From Roseiarcus sp963709655 (lineage in GTDB: Bacteria > Pseudomonadota > Alphaproteobacteria > Rhizobiales > Beijerinckiaceae), in NCBI GenBank assembly GCA_963709655.1, contig CAVPXF010000026.1:310001-374000 (forward strand): a stretch of 64,000 bases of DNA, written 5' to 3'. How positions within the stretch are numbered: position 1 is the first letter of the stretch; each line of letters starts with the position of its first letter. The notes below the pieces were generated by a model. That model did no database searches, was not told the origin of the DNA, and saw only the letters and a program-made list of their open reading frames with translations. A program made the position numbers and the translations under genes. Positions 1-8,649 of the stretch are shown piece after piece.

Positions 1-212
1 ATCGAACGCCCCTCCCTCGCGCCTCTCACAAGGCCCGCGCGCGCCAGGATGGCGAGGTGTGTCGACAGCGTGTTGTGCGGCGCGCCGACAATGTCCGCGA
101 TGGCGCCGGCGGGGAGGCCTTCGTGCTCCCGTCGAATGAGAAGCCGGAAGATTTCGAGCCGCGTCGGCTGGCCGAGCGCCGACAGGGCCGCCAGCGCATG
201 CGTCGGCGACAT
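1..212 (-). CDS. ArsR/SmtB-family transcriptional regulator, N-terminal part
   Basis: The minus-strand frame opens with ATG at 212 (MSPTHALAALSALGQPTRLE) and runs off the left edge after about 70 residues. It reads as the winged-helix DNA-binding domain of the ArsR family: the LGQPTRLEIFRLL helix is followed by the recognition region APHNTLSTHLAILARAGLV. Members are metalloid- or metal-sensing repressors that leave DNA when the ligand binds. The classical ELCVCDL arsenite motif of helix 3 is absent (GLPAGAIADIVG stands there) and no cysteine occurs in the visible part, so any As(III) site must lie in the missing C-terminus. It is divergent from aioBA and separated by 279 bp, so it is a likely regulator of arsenite oxidase. 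Family call is firm; ligand is inferred. Confidence 0.82.
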   Translation of the reverse strand, partial: MSPTHALAALSALGQPTRLEIFRLLIRREHEGLPAGAIADIVGAPHNTLSTHLAILARAGLVRGAREGRS

Positions 213-346
213 TTTTTCCCCATCTGAGACCGGCCCCACGTGGCCGACGACAGCCAACGAATTCCTTGGCATCGGATACCCCTCGCGTGACCTCTCGTTT
301 ACGGCCTTTTCTAGATGACAGCCGCGAAAAGTCCCATTACTACTCG

Positions 347-370
347 ATATGTCGATAATTCTCGACATAT
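347..370. promoter_or_regulatory. Perfect inverted repeat, candidate ArsR operator for aioBA
   Basis: Arms ATATGTCGA and TCGACATAT (9 bp each, perfect) flank a 6-bp AT-rich spacer. The site lies between the divergent ArsR gene and aioB, 121 bp before the aioB start. ArsR-family dimers bind such AT-rich palindromes, so it is the best operator candidate. No -24/-12 sigma-54 element was seen in 213-491, although many aio operons use one with AioR. A second small palindrome (GCATT-AC-AATGC) lies at 392-403. Confidence 0.6.
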
Positions 371-491
371 AGCAATCAATATAACGGCCCAGCATTACAA
401 TGCGATGACAGGCCGCAAAGGCCAAGTCGCGGTCAGCGCGCTCGCGATTTCGGGATCGAAGCGGCCGGGCCGAACAGGGAGGAGGAATCCG

Positions 492-1019
492 ATGAAGACT
501 TGCCCGAGGATGGTTGATGTTGGCCGCCGAAAGTTTCTGACCGGGGCGGGGATCGCCGCGGCCGGAGCGGCCGCCGCGACCGTCGTTCCACACAAGGCGG
601 AGGCGAGCCCGCAGCTCGCACGGCTCAGCTACCCATCGAACCGACTGGCCAATATCGGCGACCTCAAGCCCAACACGCCCCTGGCGGTGGCTTACCCCGA
701 CCTCGCCGCGCCCGGCGTCCTGCTCAAGCTCGGCACGAAAGTCCCGGGCGGCGTCGGACCAAACGGCGACATCGTCGGCTTTACGACCGTGTGTCCGCAC
801 AAAGGCTTTCCGCTCGCTTACTACTCATCGGACAGGACGTTGAACTGCCCCGGCCATTACTCGCGCTTCGACTGCGAGAATGGCGGCCAGGAAATTTGGG
901 GCCAGGCGACCCAAAATCTTCCCCAATACCTGCTGCGCGTCGACGCCAAGGGCGACATCTACGCCGAAGGCATAGATGAGCTTCTTTACGGCCGCCTGTC
1001 GAACGTGCTGGAGGGCTGA
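492..1019 (+). CDS. aioB: Arsenite oxidase small subunit, Rieske protein AioB
   Basis: The 175-residue Rieske [2Fe-2S] subunit passes electrons from the molybdenum subunit AioA to a periplasmic acceptor. A twin-arginine signal is visible at residues 10-35 (GRRKFLTG, then an Ala-rich stretch), consistent with folded export by Tat. Cluster ligands are C101-H103 (CPHKG) and C119-H122 (CPGHYS). The extra cysteine pair that forms a disulfide in many Rieske proteins is missing (Phe106 and Gly121 stand there), as in the Alcaligenes faecalis type. The start at 492 is chosen because GGAGGAATCC stands directly upstream and the Tat signal begins there; the frame is open further upstream. AioA follows after 3 bp, so the two are surely cotranscribed. 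Confidence 0.95.
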   Translation: MKTCPRMVDVGRRKFLTGAGIAAAGAAAATVVPHKAEASPQLARLSYPSNRLANIGDLKPNTPLAVAYPDLAAPGVLLKLGTKVPGGVGPNGDIVGFTTVCPHKGFPLAYYSSDRTLNCPGHYSRFDCENGGQEIWGQATQNLPQYLLRVDAKGDIYAEGIDELLYGRLSNVLEG

Positions 1020-1022
1020 ACC

Positions 1023-3554
1023 ATGACTTTCAAGCGCCATATCGATCGCCTCCCGATCATCCCCGCGGACGCGAAGGAGCACAATGTCACCTGCCAGTTC
1101 TGCATCGTGGGTTGCGGCTACAAGGCCTACACCTGGCCCATCAACGAGCAGGGCGGCGCGAGCCCGAGCCAAAACAAGTTCGGCGTCGATCTTTCAAAGC
1201 AGCAATTGCCGATGACGCCGAACTGGTACTCTCCATCGATGTACAACATCGTCAAAGAGGACGGGAAAGACGTCCACCTCGTCATCAAGCCCGATCCCGG
1301 CTGCTCGGTGAACTCGGGACTGGCCTCGATCCGCGGCGCGCGCATGGCCGAGGAATCCTATTCCGAAGCGCGCTCGACCCAACAACAACGCCTGACCGAG
1401 CCGATGGTCTGGCGCTACGGCCAGATGCAGCCGACGAGCTGGGACGACGCGCTCGATCTGGTGGCGCGCGTGACGGCGGCGGTGATCGCCCGCGGCGGCG
1501 AGGACGACTTGTTCGTCTCCATGTTCGATCACGGCGGCGCGGGCGGCGGCTACGAAAACACCTGGGGCACCGGCAAGCTCTATTTCGGGGCGATGAAGAT
1601 CAAGAACGTCCGCATTCACAATCGCCCGGCCTACAACTCCGAAGTGCACGCGACCCGCGACATGGGGGTCGGCGAACTCAACAATTGCTACGAGGACGCC
1701 GAACTCGCCGACACGATCGTCGCGTCAGGCACCAATTCGCTCGAGACCCAGACCAACTACTTCCTCAACCACTGGATTCCGAACCTTCAGGGAGCGACGC
1801 TCGACAAGAAAAAGAAGCTCATGCCCGATGAGCAGCATGCCGCCGCCCGTATCATCTTCGTCGATCCCCGCCGAACGGTGACGATGAACGCCTGCGAAGT
1901 CGCGGCGGGCAAGGACAATGTGCTGCATCTGGCGATCAATTCGGGAACCGACCTCGCCTTGTTCAACGCTCTTTTCACCACCATCGCCGACAAGGGATGG
2001 GTGCAAAAGGACTTCATCGACAAGAGCACGTTGCGGACGGCTGCGACCCGTCCCCCGCTTTATCCGGCCCGCGGCGAATCGCCCTCCATGCCCGGCCATC
2101 TCACGAGCTACGAATCCGCCCTCGATGGGTGCCGGACTTCGATCGACGACGCGGCCAAGATCACCGGCTTGAATCCCGCCGACATCGTCAAGGCGGCCGA
2201 ATGGATCGCCATGCCGAAAGAGGGCGGCAAGCGCCGCCGCACGATGTTCGGTTACGAGAAGGGCATCATCTGGGGCAACGACAACTACCGCACCAACGGC
2301 GCCTACGTGAACATCGCGCTCGCCACCGGCAATGTCGGCCAGATGGGCGGCGGCGTCGTCCGCCTCGGCGGCCACCAGGAAGGCTATGTGCGTCCCGACT
2401 ATCCCGGTCCGCGACCGGCGCCCTATATCGACAAGCTTCTCATCGAGGGGAAGGGCGGCGTTCACCACATCTGGGACTGCGACCACTATAAGACGACGCT
2501 CAACGCAGACCAGTTCAAGCAAACCTACAAGAAGCGGACGGACCTCGTAAAGGACGCGATGTCCGCCGTGCCCTACGGCGACCGGAAGGCCACGGTCGAC
2601 GCCATCCTCGCCGCGATCGGCAAGGGCGGCCTGTTCGCGGTCGACGTCGATATCGTGCCGACGAAAATCGGCCAAGCCTGCCACGTCTGGTTGCCGGCGG
2701 CGACGGCGGGCGAGATGAACCTCACCTCGATGAACGGCGAGCGCCGCCTGCGCTTGACCGAGCGCTACATGGACCCGCCCGGCCAGGCGATGCCCGACTG
2801 CCTGATCGCCGCGCGATTGGCCAACAACCTCGAAGGCGTCTTCCGCGAAATGGGCAAGTCAGACGTCGCCGACAAATTCAAGGGCTTCGACTGGAAGACG
2901 GAGGAAGACGCCTTCATCGACGGCTATCACGGCCATGCCAAGGGCGGCGAATTCGTCACCTATGAACGGCTTCGCGCCATGGGCGCCAATGGCGTCCAGG
3001 AGCCGGCGACCGGCTTCGGGGACGGCAAGCTCATCGGAACGCAGCGTCTCTACACGGATGGCGTCTTCTCCACGGAGGACGGCAAGGCCCGGTTCATGGA
3101 CGCGCCGTGGCGCGGGCTCGAAGCTCCGGGCAAAGAGGAGGAAGAGAAGAAGTTCGCCTTCCTCATCAACAACGGTCGCGCGAACCATGTCTGGCAGAGC
3201 GCCTACCTCGATCAGGACGAAGACCTCGTCACGGATCGCTGGCCTTACCCGTTCATCCAGATGAACCCGGACGACATGAAGGACCTGGGTCTTTCCGCGG
3301 GCGACCTCGTGGAGGTCTACAACGACAACGGCGCGACGCAGGCGATGGCCTATCCGACCGCGACCGCCAGGCGCAAGCAGACCTTCATGCTGTTCGCCTA
3401 CCCGATGGGCGTGCAGGGGAACGTCGTCTCGCCTGGGGTCAATGAACTGATCATTCCGAACTACAAGCAGACATGGGGCGACATTCGCAAGATCTCCTCT
3501 GCGCCGGGCGCCGCGCGCGCGACGAGCTTCAAGTCTTGGGAATACAAGGTCTGA
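1023..3554 (+). CDS. aioA: Arsenite oxidase large molybdopterin subunit AioA
   Basis: This 843-residue DMSO-reductase-family catalytic subunit oxidises As(III) to As(V) at a bis-MGD molybdenum centre in the periplasm. The N-terminus carries C24-x2-C27-x3-C31 (CQFCIVGC), the [3Fe-4S] motif typical of AioA, with no fourth cysteine at the usual position. The conserved HATRDMGVGE and SGTNSLETQTNY blocks of the family follow. There is no signal peptide; the protein is expected to be exported bound to the Tat-targeted AioB. Length matches known AioA (about 825-845). No cytochrome c, moeA or aioXSR genes are next to it, so the electron acceptor and sensor are not encoded here. A strong hairpin 22 bp after the stop probably ends the transcript. 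Confidence 0.97.
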   Translation: MTFKRHIDRLPIIPADAKEHNVTCQFCIVGCGYKAYTWPINEQGGASPSQNKFGVDLSKQQLPMTPNWYSPSMYNIVKEDGKDVHLVIKPDPGCSVNSGLASIRGARMAEESYSEARSTQQQRLTEPMVWRYGQMQPTSWDDALDLVARVTAAVIARGGEDDLFVSMFDHGGAGGGYENTWGTGKLYFGAMKIKNVRIHNRPAYNSEVHATRDMGVGELNNCYEDAELADTIVASGTNSLETQTNYFLNHWIPNLQGATLDKKKKLMPDEQHAAARIIFVDPRRTVTMNACEVAAGKDNVLHLAINSGTDLALFNALFTTIADKGWVQKDFIDKSTLRTAATRPPLYPARGESPSMPGHLTSYESALDGCRTSIDDAAKITGLNPADIVKAAEWIAMPKEGGKRRRTMFGYEKGIIWGNDNYRTNGAYVNIALATGNVGQMGGGVVRLGGHQEGYVRPDYPGPRPAPYIDKLLIEGKGGVHHIWDCDHYKTTLNADQFKQTYKKRTDLVKDAMSAVPYGDRKATVDAILAAIGKGGLFAVDVDIVPTKIGQACHVWLPAATAGEMNLTSMNGERRLRLTERYMDPPGQAMPDCLIAARLANNLEGVFREMGKSDVADKFKGFDWKTEEDAFIDGYHGHAKGGEFVTYERLRAMGANGVQEPATGFGDGKLIGTQRLYTDGVFSTEDGKARFMDAPWRGLEAPGKEEEEKKFAFLINNGRANHVWQSAYLDQDEDLVTDRWPYPFIQMNPDDMKDLGLSAGDLVEVYNDNGATQAMAYPTATARRKQTFMLFAYPMGVQGNVVSPGVNELIIPNYKQTWGDIRKISSAPGAARATSFKSWEYKV

Positions 3555-3576
3555 CGTACGCGAGACGTTGACGAAA

Positions 3577-3606
3577 TCGGCTCGGGCGACAGTGCGCCCG
3601 AGCCGA
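3577..3606 (+). terminator. Hairpin after aioA
   Basis: A perfect 12-bp stem (TCGGCTCGGGCG paired with CGCCCGAGCCGA) with a 6-nt loop lies 22 bp after the aioA stop. No T-run follows, so it may act with Rho or protect the mRNA 3' end. Confidence 0.6.
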
Positions 3607-3692
3607 CATCTATGGATCGGATAAGGAAGGCGCGCAGAAAAGAAGTTAAGGCGACGCGCCGAAACTACTGAATCAAGTCAAACAACCCTCGA

Positions 3693-3805
3693 CCGTCATT
3701 GCGAGCAGCGACCCCCGGGTCGAAGAGCCCGGGGGGACGAAGCAATCCATGCCGCAGCCCTCGCCCTGCGGCATGGGTTGCTTCGCCTTCGGCTCGCAAT
3801 GACGG
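3693..3805. repeat. Palindromic intergenic repeat (REP/BIME-like)
   Basis: The outer arms CCGTCATTGCGAGC (3693-3706) and GCTCGCAATGACGG (3792-3805) are perfect complements. Inside, 3738-3756 pairs with 3766-3785 as a roughly 20-bp stem with one G.T pair. The whole folds as one long hairpin. It has the look of the dispersed palindromic elements common between genes in alphaproteobacteria. It lies between the arsenite oxidase transcript and the pst promoter, with no coding potential. Confidence 0.7.
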
Positions 3806-3969
3806 GGGGGGGAATTTGGCGCGCTTACTTTGCTGAGTGTCCTAAGCGCAAATCGCGGCGCAGCCCGACTTGCTCTTTGCGCAGAACCGCCTGCCTCCTT
3901 GTAGCCGAAATCGCCGGAGATCGGACTCGCCCGCGCTCGGCGCGCACAGGCCGCAGCCTTGTCGTCAAA

Positions 3970-3987
3970 CTGTCACCTATCTGTCGC
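3970..3987 (+). promoter_or_regulatory. PHO box upstream of pstS
   Basis: Two 7-bp direct repeats, CTGTCAC and CTGTCGC, are separated by 4 bp (CTAT). This is the classic PhoB-binding arrangement, 103 bp before the pstS start. It implies phosphate-starvation control of pstSCAB-phoU-phoB, and autoregulation by the PhoB encoded at the end of the operon. Confidence 0.85.
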
Positions 3988-4090
3988 AGTAGACATATGG
4001 AGCGGTCCTATAAGCCTGCGGACCGTGCGCGTCGTCGTTGGGAGACGCGACGTGCGGCGGGGTTCGATTCCAACGCTAGAGAGGCGTCTT

Positions 4091-5137
4091 ATGCGACACA
4101 CAAATTTTGCTCGCGTGGTTGCGTTCGCTGTTTGCGCGACGGCTGCAACCTACGCCTATGCCGCGAGCATATCAGGCGCAGGCGCGACCTTCCCCTATCC
4201 GATCTACGCCAAATGGGCCCAGATGTACAATAAGGAGACGGGCTTTCAACTCAACTATCAGTCGATCGGCTCTGGCGGGGGCATCCAACAGATCAAGAAC
4301 AAGACGGTCACCTTCGGCGCCTCGGACATGCCGCTCGAGCCCAAGCAGTTGACGGCCGCGGGCTTGGTTCAGTTCCCGACGGTGGTCGGGGGCGACGTGC
4401 CGGTCGTCAATCTTGACGGCATCGGTGCGGGCGATCTGACGCTCGACGGACCGACGCTCGCCAATATCTTCCTCGGCAAGATCACCAAGTGGGACGATCC
4501 GGCGATCAAGAAGCTCAACCCGAACGCCAAGCTTCCCTCGAGCGCGATTGTCGTCGTGCATCGTTCGGACGGTTCGGGGACGACGTTCATCTTCACCAAC
4601 TATCTGTCCAAAGAGAGCCCGCAATGGAAATCCGACGTCGGCGCCGCCACTTCGGTCGAATGGCCGACCGGCATCGGCGCCAAGGGCAACGAGGGCGTTT
4701 CGAACAACGTGACCCAGGCGAAGGGCTCGATCGGTTACGTCGAATACGCCTACGCCCTCGAGAACAAAATGGCGTCCGTGAAGATGATCAACAAGGACGG
4801 CAAAGCCGTCGCGCCGAACTCCGCTTCGTTCCAGGCGGCCGCGGCGAACGCCGACTGGGCCCATTCGGACCAATATTACGTCCTTCTGACCGATCAGCCG
4901 GGCGCGGAAACCTGGCCGATCGCCGGCGCGACGTTCATCCTGATGTATAAGCAGCCCGTCGATCCGGCGGCCTCGGCCGAAGCCCTGAAGTTCTTCGACT
5001 GGGCCTATAAGAATGGCGCCAAGGCCGCCGAAGCCCTCGACTATGTGCCGTTGCCGGCGTCGGTCATCGCTCAAATCGAAAAGACCTGGGCGACTGAGAT
5101 CAAGGGTCCCGACGGCAAGCCGGTCTACGCGAACTGA
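4091..5137 (+). CDS. pstS: Phosphate ABC transporter substrate-binding protein PstS
   Basis: This 348-residue periplasmic phosphate-binding protein has a cleavable signal peptide at residues 1-24 (basic MRHTNFAR, hydrophobic core, AYA-AS). Family blocks are visible: SGAGATFPYPIYAKW at the mature N-terminus, GSGGGIQQIKNKTVTFGASDMPL, the phosphate-contacting HRSDGSGTTFIFTNYLS, and NEGVSNNV. The start at 4091 places the signal peptide at the N-terminus; the frame is open further upstream but lacks a signal there. First gene of pstSCAB-phoU-phoB, under the PHO box at 3970-3987. PstS discriminates phosphate from arsenate, which matters beside an arsenite oxidase. Confidence 0.96.
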   Translation: MRHTNFARVVAFAVCATAATYAYAASISGAGATFPYPIYAKWAQMYNKETGFQLNYQSIGSGGGIQQIKNKTVTFGASDMPLEPKQLTAAGLVQFPTVVGGDVPVVNLDGIGAGDLTLDGPTLANIFLGKITKWDDPAIKKLNPNAKLPSSAIVVVHRSDGSGTTFIFTNYLSKESPQWKSDVGAATSVEWPTGIGAKGNEGVSNNVTQAKGSIGYVEYAYALENKMASVKMINKDGKAVAPNSASFQAAAANADWAHSDQYYVLLTDQPGAETWPIAGATFILMYKQPVDPAASAEALKFFDWAYKNGAKAAEALDYVPLPASVIAQIEKTWATEIKGPDGKPVYAN

Positions 5138-5152
5138 TATCTGGCGCGTGGG

Positions 5153-5178
5153 ATCGGGAGGGCCTCGGCTCTCCCGAT
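5153..5178 (+). other. Hairpin between pstS and pstC
   Basis: ATCGGGAG (5153-5160) pairs with CTCCCGAT (5171-5178) in the 101-bp gap after pstS. Hairpins here commonly raise the level of the binding-protein mRNA relative to the permease genes; that role is inferred. Confidence 0.4.
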
Positions 5179-5238
5179 TCCGCTCCCAGCGAGGCGCACG
5201 AGCAACCCGGCTGGGGGCTCCGCAGGAGTTTTGCAGCA

Positions 5239-6234
5239 ATGACTGAGACCGTGATGCCGCACATCAGTACGGCGGGCTCCGTAGTTGAGAGCCGGGCGCG
5301 CGCGGCCAAGCGCTTCGCGGCCGGCGACACGTTTTTTCGCCTCCTCACGCAAAGCGCCGCGCTCGCCGTTCTGCTGATCCTAGGCGGGGTGATCGGATCA
5401 TTGATCAAGGGCTCGATGCCGGCGTTTCAGGCTTTCGGGCTCGGCTTCTTCACAACTCAGGTCTGGAATCCGGTCACTGAGAAATTCGGCGCGCTCGCGC
5501 CGATCTACGGAACCGTCGTCACATCCGCAATCGCGATGGCGATCGCGGTGCCTCTCGGCGTCGGAGTCGCAATCTTTCTCACCGAGTTGTGTCCGCCATC
5601 CTTGCGGCGACCGATCGGCACCGCAATCGAACTGTTGGCAGGCATCCCGAGCATTATTTACGGAATTTGGGGCTTGTTCATCTTCGCGCCATTTCTGCAA
5701 CAATATCTGCAACCGTTCGTCATTGCGCTGTTCGCCAACGTTCCGGTGATGAATTCCCTGTTTGCCGGCCCGCCTTACGGCATCGGCATACTCACCGCCT
5801 CGCTTATTCTGGCGATCATGGTTCTGCCCTTCGTCGCGTCGATTTCGCGCGACGTGTTCGACACCGTGCCGCCGATGCTGAAGGAATCGGCCTACGGAAT
5901 CGGCTGCACCAAATGGGAGGTCATCTGGAACGTCGTCATTCCCTACACCCGCGTCGGGGTCATCGGCGGCGTCATGCTCGGACTCGGCCGGGCCCTCGGC
6001 GAAACGATGGCGGTCACCTTCGTGATCGGCAACGCGCACAAGATCAATGCGTCGCTGCTCGCGCCGGGAACGACGATCTCCGCCAGCATCGCCAACGAGT
6101 TCACCGAGGCGGTCGGCTCTCTCTACACCTCGTCGCTGATCGCCATCGGCCTGATCCTCTTCATGATCACTTTCGTCGTTCTCGCGATCGCTCGAATCAT
6201 GCTGATGCGCCTCGAAATGCAGCAGGGGAAGTAG
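5239..6234 (+). CDS. pstC: Phosphate ABC transporter permease PstC
   Basis: This 331-residue inner-membrane permease has about six hydrophobic segments, the first at roughly residues 35-55. The BPD-transporter EAA-loop region appears as KESAYGIGCTKWEVIWNVVIPYTR followed by GLGRALGETMAV, the site that contacts PstB. It pairs with PstA to form the phosphate channel. ATG at 5239 has GCAGGAG about 10 nt upstream. pstA starts 4 bp after the stop. Confidence 0.96.
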   Translation: MTETVMPHISTAGSVVESRARAAKRFAAGDTFFRLLTQSAALAVLLILGGVIGSLIKGSMPAFQAFGLGFFTTQVWNPVTEKFGALAPIYGTVVTSAIAMAIAVPLGVGVAIFLTELCPPSLRRPIGTAIELLAGIPSIIYGIWGLFIFAPFLQQYLQPFVIALFANVPVMNSLFAGPPYGIGILTASLILAIMVLPFVASISRDVFDTVPPMLKESAYGIGCTKWEVIWNVVIPYTRVGVIGGVMLGLGRALGETMAVTFVIGNAHKINASLLAPGTTISASIANEFTEAVGSLYTSSLIAIGLILFMITFVVLAIARIMLMRLEMQQGK

Positions 6235-6238
6235 CGCA

Positions 6239-7096
6239 ATGTCCTCTTACTCCGCCTCGGCGCGTTATCCGGCCCGGCGTCGCCGAAACGCCATATGGAT
6301 GGGCCTCAGCGTCGCGGCCGCCGGCGTCGGCCTGACCGGGTTGTTCATGATTCTCGTGGTGCTGCTCTGGAAGGGATTCGCCGGGCTGTCGCTCGCCGTT
6401 TTCACGGAAAATACGCCCCCGCCCGGCAGCAGCGGGGGCCTCTTGAACGCGATCGTCGGCAGCCTGATCATGACGGTGATCGGCGTCGTCATCGGCACGC
6501 CGCTCGGCATGCTGGCGGGGACCTACCTGGCGGAATACGGCAAGCATTCCAGGCTCGCCTTCGTCGTTCGTTTCATCAACGACATCCTGCTGAGCGCTCC
6601 GTCGATCGTGATCGGCCTCTTCGTCTACGAGATCATCGTCGCGCCGATGGGGCACTTCTCGGCCATCGCCGGCGCGGTCGCTTTGGCGGTCCTGGTCGTT
6701 CCGGTGGTGGTTCGGACGACCGAAGACATGTTGAACCTCGTTCCCAACGCCCTGCGCGAAGCCGGCTCCGCGCTCGGATTGCCGCGTTCCCTGGTGATCC
6801 AGCGGATCGGGTATCGCGCCGTCAGAGCGGGCCTGGTGACCGGCGTTCTGCTCGCGGTCGCACGCATCAGCGGCGAAACCGCGCCGCTCCTGTTCACCGC
6901 GCTGAACAATCAGTTCTTCAGCACGAGCCTCTTAAGCCCGATATCGAGCCTGCCGACCGTGATCTTTCAATTTGCGCTGAGCCCGTACAAGGATTGGCAA
7001 CAGCTGGCTTGGACCGGGGCGCTCATCATCACGCTCGCCGTTCTGGCGTTGAGCATCGCGGCTCGCGCGCTCTCCGCCCAGCAACGACAGGACTAG
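6239..7096 (+). CDS. pstA: Phosphate ABC transporter permease PstA
   Basis: This 285-residue permease partner of PstC has multiple membrane segments. The EAA-type loop reads REAGSALGLPRSLVIQRI, followed by ARISGETAPLLFTAL, a hallmark of PstA. The basic N-terminus (ARYPARRRRNA) suits a cytoplasmic start. Spacing of 4 bp to pstC and 13 bp to pstB shows one operon. Confidence 0.96.
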   Translation: MSSYSASARYPARRRRNAIWMGLSVAAAGVGLTGLFMILVVLLWKGFAGLSLAVFTENTPPPGSSGGLLNAIVGSLIMTVIGVVIGTPLGMLAGTYLAEYGKHSRLAFVVRFINDILLSAPSIVIGLFVYEIIVAPMGHFSAIAGAVALAVLVVPVVVRTTEDMLNLVPNALREAGSALGLPRSLVIQRIGYRAVRAGLVTGVLLAVARISGETAPLLFTALNNQFFSTSLLSPISSLPTVIFQFALSPYKDWQQLAWTGALIITLAVLALSIAARALSAQQRQD

Positions 7097-7109
7097 CAAG
7101 GTGTCGATC

Positions 7110-7913
7110 ATGAGCAACGAAGCCAACGCCCCGAGGCCCGCCAAGCCGCCGAGCGCGTTCAAGGACAAGATCGTTATCCGCGGTCTCGATTTCTACTACG
7201 GGCAGTCGAAGGCGCTCAAGGACGTCAGCCTGTCCCTGTATGAGGGTCAGGTGACCGCGTTCATCGGTCCTTCGGGTTGCGGCAAGTCGACGCTGTTGCG
7301 CGTGCTGAACCGCATGTACGATCTCTATCCCGGCCAGCGGGCCGAAGGCGAGGTTCTGCTCGACGGCGAAAACGTTCTGGCGAAGGACCTCGATCTCAAC
7401 CTTCTTCGCGCACGCATCGGCATGGTGTTCCAGAAGCCGACGCCGTTTCCCATGACGATCTACGACAACATCGCCTTCGGCGTGCGCCTTTATGAAAAGC
7501 TGCCCAAGTCCGAGATGGACGCTCGGGTCGAATCGTCGCTCAAGCGGACCGCGCTTTGGGGCGAAGTCAAAGACAAACTGAACGCCAGCGGCCTTAGCCT
7601 CTCCGGCGGGCAGCAGCAGCGCCTCTGCATCGCCCGAACCGTCGCGATCGCTCCGGAAGTGATCCTGTTCGACGAGCCGACCTCGGCGCTCGATCCGATT
7701 TCCACCGCCAAGATCGAGGAACTCCTGGACGAGCTGTCCGGGGAATACACGATCGCGATCGTCACCCACAATATGCAACAGGCGGCGCGCGTCTCGCACT
7801 ATACGGCCTTCATGTATCTCGGCGAAATGGTCGAGTTCAGTGAGACGAACGCCGTTTTCACCTCGCCGCGCGACAAGCGCACTCAGGATTACGTCACCGG
7901 CCGGTTCGGCTGA
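7110..7913 (+). CDS. pstB: Phosphate ABC transporter ATP-binding protein PstB
   Basis: This 267-residue ABC ATPase energises PstCA. Walker A is GPSGCGKST, the signature is LSGGQQQR, and Walker B is VILFDEPTSALDP with the switch His in VTHNMQQA. ATG at 7110 is preferred because CAAGG lies 8 nt upstream; a GTG at 7101 would add three residues. In the known system PstB with PhoU also relays phosphate status to PhoR. That kinase is not encoded in the window. Confidence 0.96.
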   Translation: MSNEANAPRPAKPPSAFKDKIVIRGLDFYYGQSKALKDVSLSLYEGQVTAFIGPSGCGKSTLLRVLNRMYDLYPGQRAEGEVLLDGENVLAKDLDLNLLRARIGMVFQKPTPFPMTIYDNIAFGVRLYEKLPKSEMDARVESSLKRTALWGEVKDKLNASGLSLSGGQQQRLCIARTVAIAPEVILFDEPTSALDPISTAKIEELLDELSGEYTIAIVTHNMQQAARVSHYTAFMYLGEMVEFSETNAVFTSPRDKRTQDYVTGRFG

Positions 7914-7926
7914 GGGAGCATACGCC

Positions 7927-8649
7927 GTGGTCGAACATACCGTCAGGTCCTACGACAGGGAGCTCGACTCGCTCGAGCGCCTGATCGCCGAAATGGGCGG
8001 CATCGCCGAGAAGATGGTGGTCGAGGCCGTGGACGCGCTGGCCAACAGCGACACGGTGCTCGCCCATCAGGTCGTCGCCGCCGATCCTCGTCTCGACGCG
8101 CTGCAACGCGAGATCGAAGATCTTGCGGTCTCGACCATCGCCAAACGCCAGCCTGTGGCGGTGGACCTCAGGGAGTTGATCGGCGCCATCCGCGTCGCCG
8201 GCGATCTCGAGCGGGTCGGCGATCTCGCCAAGAACATCGCCAAGCGTACGATCAAGCTCGGAACCGAATCCAGGGTTCCTCGGGCGATCGTCGGCCTCAG
8301 GCACATGAACGAAGTCGCGACCGAACTGATGAAGGATGTGCTCGACGCCTACGCGCAGCGCGACGCCGAGCGGGCGCGCGAGGTATGGGAGCGCGACGTC
8401 GATCTCGACGCGCTCGAGGATTCGGTGTTTCGCGATCTCCTGACCCACATGATGGAGGATCCGCGCAACATCTCGTTCTGCGCTCATCTTCTATTCTGCT
8501 CCAAGAACATCGAGCGGATCGGCGACCACGCCACCAATATCGCCGAAACGGTCGTCTATCTGGTCACGGGCGAGCCCATGCCCTCGGAGCGCCCGCGCGG
8601 CCGGCAGGAGACGGACATCGACGTCGAAGCCGCCGGAGGCGACGCATGA
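7927..8649 (+). CDS. phoU: Phosphate signalling protein PhoU
   Basis: This 240-residue all-helical protein contains two PhoU repeats, each with the conserved metal-binding helix: DLERVGDLAKNIAKR (about residues 98-112) and NIERIGDHATNIAE (about 197-210). PhoU damps PhoR-PhoB signalling and phosphate uptake when phosphate is plentiful. GTG at 7927 is taken as start because GAGGGAG stands about 10 nt upstream and the family N-terminus (EHTVRSYDRELDSLE) follows. Its stop overlaps the phoB start. Confidence 0.93.
   Translation: MVEHTVRSYDRELDSLERLIAEMGGIAEKMVVEAVDALANSDTVLAHQVVAADPRLDALQREIEDLAVSTIAKRQPVAVDLRELIGAIRVAGDLERVGDLAKNIAKRTIKLGTESRVPRAIVGLRHMNEVATELMKDVLDAYAQRDAERAREVWERDVDLDALEDSVFRDLLTHMMEDPRNISFCAHLLFCSKNIERIGDHATNIAETVVYLVTGEPMPSERPRGRQETDIDVEAAGGDA

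Noticed and set aside
347..370. Similarity between the aio palindrome (GTCGATA core) and the phenol-cluster palindrome at 28793
   Set aside because: The shared letters are few, arm lengths and spacers differ, and the adjacent regulators belong to different families. Chance or shared AT content explains it.
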